A stretch of DNA of 64,000 nt, taken from contig OX485806.1 of NCBI GenBank assembly GCA_950295325.1, positions 49,161,169 to 49,225,168 on the forward strand, given 5' to 3'. Position 1 is the first letter of the stretch. Every line of letters begins with the position of its first letter. Of this stretch, positions 12,851-22,299 are shown one piece after another. The notes under the pieces are model-generated. The model was not told where the DNA came from and made no database searches. It saw only the letters and a list, made by a program, of their open reading frames with translations. The position numbers and the translations under genes are program-made. This DNA is from Polytrichum commune. Lineage: Eukaryota; Streptophyta; Polytrichopsida; Polytrichales; Polytrichaceae.

Positions 12851-14826
12851 CTATTGCAATTGGATTACCTGGATCAAGACCGCCGTGCCGTTGAAGTCCT
12901 CGTCTGCTCGTGATGATTCCCCTGCACCTTCCATGCTTCGCCCTGCTCCACGGGTGAGATATGGACGACTTCTAGGAGACAATGAAACGGCATTACGTGG
13001 TCTAGGCCCACCATTTAGCCATTTCAAAACCGCATCATCTGTAAGTCTACACAAGAGTGCATCAATTGCACTCAACTACAGCATGTTCTGGTGGTACCCC
13101 TGCTCCAACTCCAATTCAAGTCTCGGATCCTGTTCTAGGTATGTCATCTGCATCTTGTTCCAAATCATGCTCCGATACTAATTCGAAACTTGCTGCATTG
13201 TACCAAGGAGGATGATTGCCTCTCTTTAATTGTTTGCTTGTTGTATCCCAATGCCAACCAAGAGATTGGTAAAAAAATCTTTTCAAGCCATGTTCGGGGA
13301 GTTTGTTGGGATATAATTCATCTGTAGCATACGTAATTAGACGTGCACTCCGTGTCCATGCTCCATTTCTGTTCTCGTTCCATAGCTCAACATTGGCATA
13401 ATTGTATAATCAATTCCACTCAACATTCTCCCCATCAAACTCTTGAAGTTCGAAGGGAAAGTCCTCAGGCACACGTTAGGCATGTAATCCCGAAGGCCAA
13501 ATTGGAGGTACGAAGGAGGGTGAAAGGCTGATCTACAATGAGGACATTGGCGTTTCTTGATCATATTCCCTATTAGATATTGTGGATGGAATTGGGCCCC
13601 ACATGATCCAACTTAAAAGCATCCCTCTGGGCCAAATGGACATTGGCAATGTGTGCGATTTGCCAATGTCCATTTGGCCCAGAGGGATCTGTCTAAAACC
13701 ATTGCATGTGGATTTAGCCATGTAAAATGGATATTCATGCATTTGTTCCACATTCCAATGGTGATCCTCATCGGACACTTGCAGCCAATCGAATGCTCTC
13801 ACTTGGCAATGTCCACTCCCTATATTCATTCTACCTACTAGGGTTCATCTGCTCATTTTCTGGCCATGACGTGAGCATCATGTTCCGCATTTTTTTTATT
13901 GCGGTTTCATTCTTTCTGGATGCTCTCAAACTCAGCTTCAAATTGACGGGCCTTTGCCATAGCAAACAATGTATCTGTCCTCATATTCTTGCGCTCCACA
14001 GTCGTATCCAACAGAAATTTCTTCAACGTTGCATTTTGCTCCTCCAGTTGACCAAGAATGTTAAGGTCAATCTTGGCTTTGTAATCAACAACAACTTTAT
14101 TGATCACTTGAAGTTGTTGCTGTATGTCTACCATCTCTTTTTGCAAAGCCTTCATTTTTCCTTGCATTACTTGATTCATCGTACATACTTCCAAAGCTGG
14201 TGACTTTGCAATATTGGCTTCTTCTAAAGCTATGTTCCTCTCTGCTTGCAAAGATTGAAGGTTAATGTCTGTTGGTGAACTATTTGAACTCCCAGCCTCC
14301 CCCATCGTAATTGTTGCAACTTGATTTTCCAAATCGAGAATCCTTGCTTTGTACTCACGAATTTCCTCAGCATGCTGCATACGCAATTCATCCATTCTGC
14401 TCTCCATCGTGTCCACTCCAAGTTCACCAAGGTTTTCCTCGTTAACCATCTTGTTATTCGAGTTGTTAACCTCAATTTCTGCCATATTCTCTTGGTCTTC
14501 CATGTCGTCATTTATACTTGCAAACGCCTCCTTGATTACCGTCTCCATATCATTGTGTGCTCGCCCAAGACGACGTGGCCTTTTTGGTTCTCGGCCCTCT
14601 GGAATTAGGGTCCCTAGCTCATCCACTGGTCTGGGATTCCTTCTGAACCACTCCGAAACGGGAGTGTATGAAATATCTGAAACTTCACACTTAGTGAATG
14701 CAATTCCAATACCCCAAATTTCTTCTCGTTCAAAGCACCCAGAGTTAACCAATCCACTCTTACTCGTAACGCGTGTTCCGCATACATCATACATGCCACA
14801 GACATCGGAATTGCACTCTTGGCCAT
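12851..14826 (-). pseudogene. hAT cargo gene: coiled-coil plus CxxC motif, unknown function
   Basis: On the minus strand the longest frame (14,794-13,907, 295 codons) has an N-terminal segment with CGTRVTSKSG and an acidic/basic linker (GREPKRPRRLGRAH). A long predicted coiled coil follows, rich in E, Q, L and K heptads and containing EEIREYKARILDLENQ. An alternative ATG at 14,826 in another frame (MAKSAIPMSV) probably belongs to the same gene across a frameshift. Coding character continues downstream in shifting frames: HHWNVEQMHEYPFYMAKST, then KRQCPHCRSAFHPPSYLQFG (a CxxC pair), then ELYPNKLPEHGLKRFFYQSLGW and a tail ending near 12,851. I recognise no family. It may be one multi-exon gene or a decayed one; stops and shifts favour decay. 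It lies tail-to-tail with the transposase. Confidence 0.5.
13621..13688. repeat. Perfect 29-bp inverted repeat with 10-nt loop
   Basis: The left arm 13,621-13,649 (containing GGGCCAAATGGACATTGGC) and the right arm 13,660-13,688 are exact reverse complements. The hairpin sits inside the cargo gene's coding remnant, so it was probably created by a templated duplication of one arm. Confidence 0.95.
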
Positions 14827-15529
14827 CTTCCTAAATTGGAGATATTTCTAAGTATTGTTTGAAATCTTCATTTTGTCTTCACGTCTTCGAGCTGGATATA
14901 ACTCGCACACTTGGATTTGCAATGTCGTTCGTGACAAGATCTTGGCCACAACCGATCAAAGTGAGGAAAATTCACGTACTACATTGCAGTCCTCGCTGAC
15001 CACGGCTGTGATACATTCTCCCAACCTGTCCTAGCTTTTTGGTTGTCGTCATCATAAACATCCCACTCCAACTGTGCGGCCTTGCGTTGATATTTCTAAG
15101 GTTCCTTTCATCCTCCACTTGCCATGTCTCCACTCTAATTATAGTTCTTAAGTCTAATCTAGAACTCTAATTTTATAAATTCTAATTGTACTTCATAATA
15201 ATGCTACAAAAACAACCAAGCATACACTTCAAAATAATGGTGCTGTGGAATGAGTTCAAAAATGATGTTAAAAAATTCAGCACACCCTTCGAGCACCCTG
15301 CTACCCGCGCTTATACAGAGGCCAGTTGAGTGGGCACGTCATAAGCAATTTGCCAAAAAACGGCCACCCTAAATACATCCACAAAATACGTGAGTAGTAC
15401 TATTTGTAAAAAAAAGACCCCACACTCCCTCGAGCACCCCGCTATCCCACGTTTTTTTTCAGAGGAGAGCCATCCAAGCGCCCACAAGGAGTGAAGTGGG
15501 GTACAACAAGTGGTCCCCTCCACTTATAT

Positions 15530-15755
15530 ACCGCATCCGCCTCCCCGTACCCCGTACCCAACCATCCCCTGACCCTCCCCCGTACCCCACCATGCCCCCC
15601 CCCCTTCACCCCTCCCCCCTCCCCCCTCCCCCCTCCCCGTACCCGACCCTATCCCCCTTCCCCCCCTTCCCCCCCTCCCCCCCTCCCGCCCACCCTCCCC
15701 CGACCCTGGCCCCCTCCCGCCCGCCCTCCCCCGACCCTAACCCCCCCCGTCTGCA
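15530..15755. repeat. C-rich low-complexity tract
   Basis: About 220 bp made almost only of C runs with 'cct', 'cgt' and 'ccac' interruptions. The minus strand carries many G runs and could form G-quadruplexes. Proline-rich open frames across it are composition artefacts. It lies upstream of the minus-strand cargo gene, so a promoter role is possible but unproven. Confidence 0.85.
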
Positions 15756-16639
15756 CCCGAAACCAGTTGATTATAAAGTTTATTTTTAAAGAGTTGATTA
15801 TAAGCTATAAAAGGTTGCTAAAATTCAAATGAATTTAAGAGTGAAAGTCCTCACAATCTTTTGGTTCAATCTTTTGGACGTGTCAAATTCACTTTGGACG
15901 GGTTCTAAAATCAACATGTTTATAATTTTTTCTAAAAAAATAAATGGTATAAATATCAATTACATTATGTCATATATGACATGTGAATATAAACATAATG
16001 AAATTTTATTACTAATACCCAATTAAAATATCAATCTTAAAGTGTTTGATTCACCTGCATACATTAATTCATCAACCACAAAATTTAGACCCTTTTTAAC
16101 ATAATATCCGAAATTATAATTGAAGGTAAACTTAGCAATTGAACAAGAATTAGTATATATAAACATGTCCAAAATTTCAAAAATGAAGACCTACTTACCC
16201 TTCAAAGAAATGGATGAATTCTTCTATCCTTGATGTTTATCTAAACAAACATCACTACATTCCAATTGATGTTTTTAACTGGAATATTTGCACATGAAAT
16301 GAAGAACTTTAAACTAGTACGTAGATGATTTTTTGTTAGGTTTTTTTTAGAAAAATTACTCTCACATATTGTAGTGCATGACACAAAAAAGTAGGTTGAA
16401 TCTCCTTGACCGCGAAGCCTATCATTTCTTGTTTAAAAAAAAAAACTTAAATCCTTCATCCAAAGTCATAGAAGTATGTAATAATAAACGGCTGGTTGAA
16501 TTTCAAAAAAAAGAATCATAAAGCTGGTACAACATATTATACAAGTAATAACTTTATTACTGCGACGACAGTACAAATGCCCTTTGTAAATCATATACAT
16601 GAATAAACCATGCATAATCTAATATTCCACTTCATTCCG

Positions 16640-17194
16640 TCAACTTGACTTCCGTGGCTTCCGTCGAGGGTCCGTTCTTGGCGGAAGAGGATCCGGCTGA
16701 AGTAAATCAACATAGCTAATCGTTTAGTCTTTCATCCGTTCTTTCAACGGTAGCCGATGAGGCGATAATCCTCTCATCTTCTTACGAAAATGCAAAGTCC
16801 TTAAAGATTCCCCCGCTACCTTGACTTCTTCAATGTCAATTGAGTTGTCCTCCACATCCACATCCCCGGGCTTTCGTTCCATATGCGCACTCACATCAAC
16901 CACATCATTTGGATCTCCACCCACGCATTTTTTTAGGTCTTTCTCCACCGCATCGATCTCCAATTTGTCCGCATATCGTCGTTGGTCCTCCTCCGCCCTC
17001 AACTTCCATGCTTGTATAGATTGTGAGAAGGGGGTCATGACATATTCATCACGAAACTGATCTCTAGCATTTCTCTTATATCTCTCACGCTCGGGTGATG
17101 GATTGAATGAAATATGGGAATCCCCTAAATTCTCTATCTCCTCATCCCATCCTAGACCCTCAAACATGTCTCTCTCCTCTCCCATCTTATCCAT
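16640..17194 (-). CDS. GEERDMF-family gene, copy 1 (hAT cargo), premature stop
   Basis: The frame runs MDKMGEERDMFEGLGW... to a TAA at 16,724-16,726, 156 codons. It aligns along its length with the gene at 30,716-31,258: M-x-x-MGEERDMF-GLGW, LGD-H-FN-SPE, (T)PF-QS-QAW, EEQ/EDQ-RYA, and a conserved end MRGLSPHR-PLK-RM-D. In copy 2 the protein continues after that motif. Here the sequence after the TAA stays homologous in the same frame (TISYVDLLQPDPLPPR, basic tail) to a TGA at 16,640. So the TAA replaces a codon that is Lys in copy 2 and truncates a basic tail. The protein is charged and hydrophilic, with no membrane segment and no family I recognise. Confidence 0.65.
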
Positions 17195-17425
17195 GATACT
17201 CTATTTCGTCATATGTATGAGTCTAAATGCTCTACTTATATATTGAGCTCAAAGGACTTCATGAAATATACAATAGTTGATGTAATCAAAGATGTAGAGG
17301 ATCTAATTCTCGTTGGTGAGGTCAAAAGGTAGTTGTACTTTTTGGAAAAGTCTTTCGACATCCGCATTGGAAACCCCTTTGATACCTCTTTAAAGCTTCT
17401 ATAGTTGATATGTTATCCATTCATT

Positions 17426-17675
17426 CAACAAATCACAAATTTGTGCTTCAACCTTAGTGGTTCATATGGTTTCACAACCCATGTCACGCATCCCAAGGCC
17501 ACTTTCATTCAACAAATCACATATTGGTGCTTCAACCTTAGTGGTTCATATGGTTTCACAACCCACACGCATACGAAGGCCACTTTCATTCAATAAATCA
17601 CATACATGTGCTTCAACCATAGTAGTTCATATGGTTTTACAACCCTAAACCCTAAAATCCTAAACCCTAAACCCT
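17426..17675. repeat. 82-84-bp tandem repeat ending in telomere-type repeats
   Basis: Three units begin CAACAAATCAC or CAATAAATCAC at about 17,426, 17,510 and 17,591. Each has 'gtgcttcaacc(t/a)tagt(g/a)gttcatatgg'. The last unit runs directly into CCCTAAACCCTAAAATCCTAAACCCTAAACCC variants at 17,641-17,675, an interstitial plant telomere-type repeat inside the hAT element. Confidence 0.8.
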
Positions 17676-19010
17676 TTCAAATCATAAACCTAACAACAAT
17701 ATTACATCCAATCTATCTTCAATTAAGGCATTGTGAATTGTGCATTGCACATTGCACATTACACTCAAATTGAAGGGGATCTCTGCATTTTGTAAAGTCT
17801 ACCTCAAATCATCCCAGTATCAAGCTAAGATGCCTCATAAATAACCCAATATTTAACCAGCCAAAGCATCACTAGCATGTCAATTGACGTGTGGTTTTTT
17901 CTTCACAAGTCACAGTACGTGTCAACTTCTCAATTGTGCACGTCAATTGACATGCATTTTTTTTTTGCGAGTTTTTAAGTGTCAAAAGTGAATAACTTGC
18001 AAAAACTTTGTCAAACATACAAATTGTTTCCCCCCATCCCCCAGCCTTTCCCCATTATGCTCCCGTACAGTGTATAAGTTTGACAAATTTCATTTGACGT
18101 TCAACTCCAAATACAAAGTGTCATGTGACATTTAAAAAAAAATGAATATCAAAATGACATCTACATTTAATTCTAAAATGTCACCTCAATTTTGGGTTAC
18201 ACAACATTTTAGAAAAACTAATATTTTAAATAATAAAAAATACAATCTTGATTTGTAACAAAAAACTATCAATCGGGCATAAGGGCCAAGTTCCATGTAC
18301 CGGTCCCGATCCGTTTATTTTGAAATAAATGGGTGGGCCGGTGAAAAGAGGGTGGTGCCATGTACCCATTCCTCTCACCCAAGGACTTCCCTAAAACCCG
18401 GGTAAAGCTCCCTCGGTTATAGCGGACACGTCCAGCTATCCCAATGCACCTACAAGAACTTGCTCCGAAGATTTCCAAGTAGCTTTTAGTTAAGTAGCTT
18501 TCACACATGGTCATTGTTTTATCTACCAACCAATGAATGTTGGATAGTTTTTTCCCATCCCCAAATGCCTTAATCCTTACCATCGGTTTTTGTTAATGGA
18601 ACTCCTCGTGCCCTCAAAGCTAAGACTAAAAGCAACCAATCACAAGAGCGGGAGGCAACACTTTTAGAGGTCCTACATTCTTGCCTCATGTCTAGGTACC
18701 GATGGGAGGGTCGGTAGTTTTACCTTAAAACCTCCATTTTTAAGCCATGCCACATCATTTGCCAACTAGGCTCGGCACGTGATAATGTCGATGGTGTGAA
18801 CGCTCAGTTTTAAGGACCCACTTTTAGGCTTAGCTAATGTCAAGTAGAAAGGGGCCTTAAGTAACATATTTATATATAGAGAAAAAAATCAAAAGAAATA
18901 TTCATAAAATATTTAAAACATTATTTTGGTATCATTTAGGGGTTACAGTTCAATTGTAGTAAAATAATCACATGATTATTTGTTTTTATGTAATAGTTAC
19001 ATGGAACTCG
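17676..19010. other. Non-coding part of the hAT element
   Basis: No supported coding frame. The DNA is moderately AT-rich, with short open frames only and no recognisable motif. Confidence 0.5.
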
Positions 19011-19193
19011 GATTCCAGCGAACAGCGCAGAATTGCGGTTGCACATTCTCTTGCAGTACAAAAGTTATTTCATATTTGTATAGAGGACTTCATTACCTAT
19101 CCGTGGACACCAAGAACTCATTTTTTGGAGTTCATATGATTTTTTGAGAGCCAGAAAACCGAGACTGTGTCTTAATTTTTTTTTTAAAGTGAA
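19011..19193. repeat. ~190-bp internal hAT repeat, isolated copy
   Basis: Starts GATTCCAGCGAACAGCG and includes 'cctatccgtggacaccaag' and 'catatgattttttgagagcc'. The same sequence recurs in tandem at 21,534-21,996, so the kinase-like gene lies between copies of one repeat. Confidence 0.9.
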
Positions 19194-19522
19194 TATCCCG
19201 CCTGTCCACGCCCCGTTCCCCCCCCCCGTCCGCCGCGTTCCCCCCGTCAAATCCGACCGAGATCTCATCATGATGTGGGCCCCATCAAGATGAAACTCCC
19301 CTTTACCTATATAAAGCCGGGGGGCTTTAGTAGCAATCACTTTTCCTCTCCTCCCACCACATCGGGACCCGAGACCTTGTTACGTCCCAAGGGACAGCGG
19401 CACCGCGCGGGTCTCAAGGGGTTTGGGACGGCAGGGCAAATTGTGGGGTAACCCTCGCAATTTTTTTTTCATAGTCACACACTCATTTCTACACTCACTC
19501 ACTCACGCGGTTTTTTTTCACG

Positions 19523-21561
19523 ATGGAGGGGGAGGACATGGCTCATTACCAAGACGAGGATTCAAGGCTGCACCGTGCTTGGCTCCAAAGCAATGCATCT
19601 GCGAATATTGGCGAGGGTATGGGAAGCGAGCCCGGAAGTGGAAGTCCTGCAGCACGTAGAGCATGCCCCGATCCTTTTGAATTTGATGAGGAGTTTTTTG
19701 TTGTTGGTCATTCTGGAGGCAGCCAATCACGGGAAGCCGTGGAACACGTGGGAGTCGGGGAAATAATGGATATAGAGGGAGAACAAGAAGGGGACCAAGC
19801 TCAGGCAGTTCCACTAGTATACAGCACGTGCCACCACGATCTCCGACACGGCGGACATCAAGACCACATAGCCCTGCACGTTATGTACCTCAGGCTTCGG
19901 ATAGTGATGAACGACATGGATTGAAACGCGCAGCAGATTCGGAAGAGATGGAGGAGGGGTCCACGGCATCAGGTTCGCAATCAAAGAAAAAGAAAAATAG
20001 AGGCAAACGCGATAAATGGAACGATGAGATAAATGGAACGATGAGATTCGAAACCATTGTAGGACATTGCTTTCGGAATGGTTTAGAAATAACAACATGT
20101 TTTTTTTGGAAAGACAATACCTCAATAATGGTATAAAGGGTTTATAGTTGGTGAAGAACGATTTGATGTCTCTTCTCACAGAAGGCACGGCTGGAGCGGA
20201 GTTTGAAGAAGATAGGGGCATGAGCGATTGGGACACCTGGATTGAACAACAAGGCAGGAAGCAATTTACAATCCAACAATGACATATGATGTTGTGCATC
20301 CTGGTGAGGGAAGTAGTAGTGGCATGAAGTCTAAGCTGTACAAGAAGCTAGAGAATTGGAGAAGAGGCGTAATAATAGCAAAAAAAACATCCGCCCGCAA
20401 CCTTCCCGTTTTTTTTACAGACAAATGGCAAACAACATTGCCACTCAGGGCCAGCATGGTGTCATATGGCTGCCTAGAAATGCGGAGATCAAAGCCTTGG
20501 ATAAGGATATCTTCCAAGGGACCCACGGGGTGGTACGGAGGGTCACAATTCATGGAGCATCATTCATCCCTAGCTGGATAGAGTGGGCTGGGAAGACCAT
20601 GAAGGCCACAAATAGTTTGGAGAATCAAAAGGAGTATTCAGTTGAAGCATTGGCATGTCCAGTAGATCATCCTGGGGTAATCAAGCTACAGTACCTCAAT
20701 ATGAAAACATACGAATCCTATTCGATGTGGTGGAATGGAGGCTCTTTGAAGCACATGAAGGCCTATGACTACCAAGTTCCGGATGTCCATGAGAGCACAA
20801 TCCTTCAAACGCCTGGGCCAAATTTTGAAGCACGGAAACGTTTGGTTGTATATCGAAGGCATCGAGCTTATTTGGCATGGGCTCTAATGTGCATTGTGGA
20901 TGTAGTGCACAAGCATGACGTGTTGCACAATGACCTTAATCCCGACAATGTCATGCTGCATTTCCCACAAGACCGTGACAACACGGTTTTCATTGGTGTG
21001 TGTGATTGGGGCATGACATCATGGGGAGATGAGGACGCCCCCTCTAACTATGGAAAAGATTCAGTGGATGAGATGAACAAGCACAAAGAAAAATACAACT
21101 GTGCTGGTCCTGAATTATTCCATGTACGAGGGCAGCGTGAAACATCCACCTCTCCAATGAGGATGGCTTGGAAACATAGGCACACATTTCTCTCGGAGTC
21201 CTTCTTAGAGGGTGTTTTGGCAAAGAAAATTTATCACAAGGATTCGACTTTCCCCTTGTTTCAGCTAAACCTTGATCCAAATGGCTTCAAGATGCGATTT
21301 GAGGTAGCATTGGATGCATTGACGAAGACCAATCCAGCAGAAAGGTCAACCATCACACACGTAGTGAACATGTTGAAGTCGCCTCCATACAGCATGGCTA
21401 ATCCGACAATGTGCTTCCGTGACACTGCAAAATATAACTTTTTAGTTTCTTTTGCATCAATTTTGAATCATACCAATTTTGTAACCGCTGGAGATGTAAA
21501 TAAAGCCATCAATTTTTCATACAAAACTTGTATATTTTTTGGAGTTTATATGATTTTTTGA
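19523..21561 (+). pseudogene. Protein-kinase-like hAT cargo gene, frameshifted
   Basis: The ATG at 19,523 opens an acidic N-terminal segment (MEGEDMAHYQDEDSRLHRAW). The frame shifts near 19,830 into a basic stretch (SQSKKKKNRGKRDKWNDE) and again near 20,045 (LLSEWFRNNNMFFLERQYLN), with a TAG at about 20,150. The kinase domain lies in the frame 20,356-21,561. It has a Gly-loop-like GTHGVVRRV, a candidate lysine in WAGKTMKA, a catalytic loop LHNDLNPDNVML (HND in place of HRD) and DWG in place of DFG (GVCDWGMTSWGD). A C-lobe helix EVALDALTKTNPAERSTI follows. The Lys, Asp, Asn and Asp positions look retained. The last ~15 codons come from the downstream repeat. Introns rather than mutations could explain some shifts. 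A captured host kinase is the likely origin. Confidence 0.7.
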
Positions 21562-21996
21562 AAGCCAAAAAACAGAGACTATGTCTTAAAATTCCAAAAA
21601 AAAATGAAAGGTGCTGATTCCAGTGAACAGCGTAGAATTGCGGTCGCACATCCTCTTGAAGTACAAATTTTATTTCATATGTGTATAGAGGACTTCATTA
21701 CCTATCCGTGGACACCAAGAACTCATTTTTTGGAATTCATATGATTTTTTGAGAGCCAAAAAACCGAGACTATGTCTTAAAATTTCCAAAAAAAAGTGAA
21801 AAGGTGCTGATTCCAGCGAACAACGTAGAATTGCGGTCGCACATTCTCTTGCAGTACAAATGTTATTTCATATTTGTATAGAAGACTTCCTAACCTATCC
21901 GTGGACACCAAGAACTCATTTTTTTGGAGTTCATATGATTTTTTGAGAGCCAAAAAACAAAGACTATGTCTTCAATTTCAAAAAAAAAGTGAAAAT
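21534..21996. repeat. ~190-bp internal hAT repeats, tandem copies
   Basis: A partial copy at 21,534-21,615 is followed by full copies starting at 21,616 and 21,809 (193-bp step). All carry 'gattccag(c/t)gaaca', 'cctatccgtggacacc' and 'catatgattttttga'. The last copy runs into a C-rich tract just before the subterminal region. Confidence 0.9.
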
Positions 21997-22079
21997 CCCC
22001 CCCCCGTCCGCCCCACACACTCCTTAGTCATATTTTACTACTTTGATTTTAACATAATGATAACATAATGGCAAAATGG

Positions 22080-22291
22080 TTTACCTGGCGCTAGGCATAT
22101 CCACGTCCACGTCGGCCTTTTCTGCCACATAGGACGCCACCTTGGCAAAAAGGTAAGTATTTTACCCACCCTACTAGCTGCCCCCTAGGTTGACCCTACG
22201 TGGACCCTATTGTGTCGTGACGGAGGGTCCGTCACGACACTACACGTCATGACGGCACGACACCGTCATGACGTCGGGATCGACAACCCTG
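22080..22291. repeat. hAT right subterminal region
   Basis: Contains short palindromes and repeated GTCATGACGGCACGACA-type motifs, ending GACAACCCTG. The motifs are inverted relative to the left end, as expected for transposase-binding repeats. Confidence 0.75.
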
Positions 22292-22299
22292 TTTTTCCT

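Larger units (their letters stand above)
8559..22291. mobile_element. 13.7-kb hAT-superfamily DNA transposon with cargo genes
   Basis: The left end begins CAGGGTTGTC at 8559 and the right end finishes GACAACCCTG at 22291, a perfect 10-bp terminal inverted repeat of hAT type. The 8 bp outside each end are identical: TTTTTCCT at 8551-8558 and 22292-22299. This is the 8-bp target duplication expected for hAT. Subterminal motifs are shared in inverted orientation, including TGTCGTGCCGTCATGAC on the left and its complement on the right. Inside are a hAT transposase (9.08-12.14 kb, plus strand) and cargo: a coiled-coil/zinc-finger gene and a GEERDMF-family gene on minus, and a kinase-like gene on plus. 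The intact TSD shows the whole block moved as one unit. The broken transposase means it would now depend on another copy. Confidence 0.88.

Noticed and set aside
14349-14834. 161-codon plus-strand frame opposite the coiled-coil gene
   Set aside because: Ser/Leu-rich shadow of the minus-strand coiled-coil frame.
15491-15832. Proline-rich open frames
   Set aside because: They result from the C-rich low-complexity tract in two frames.
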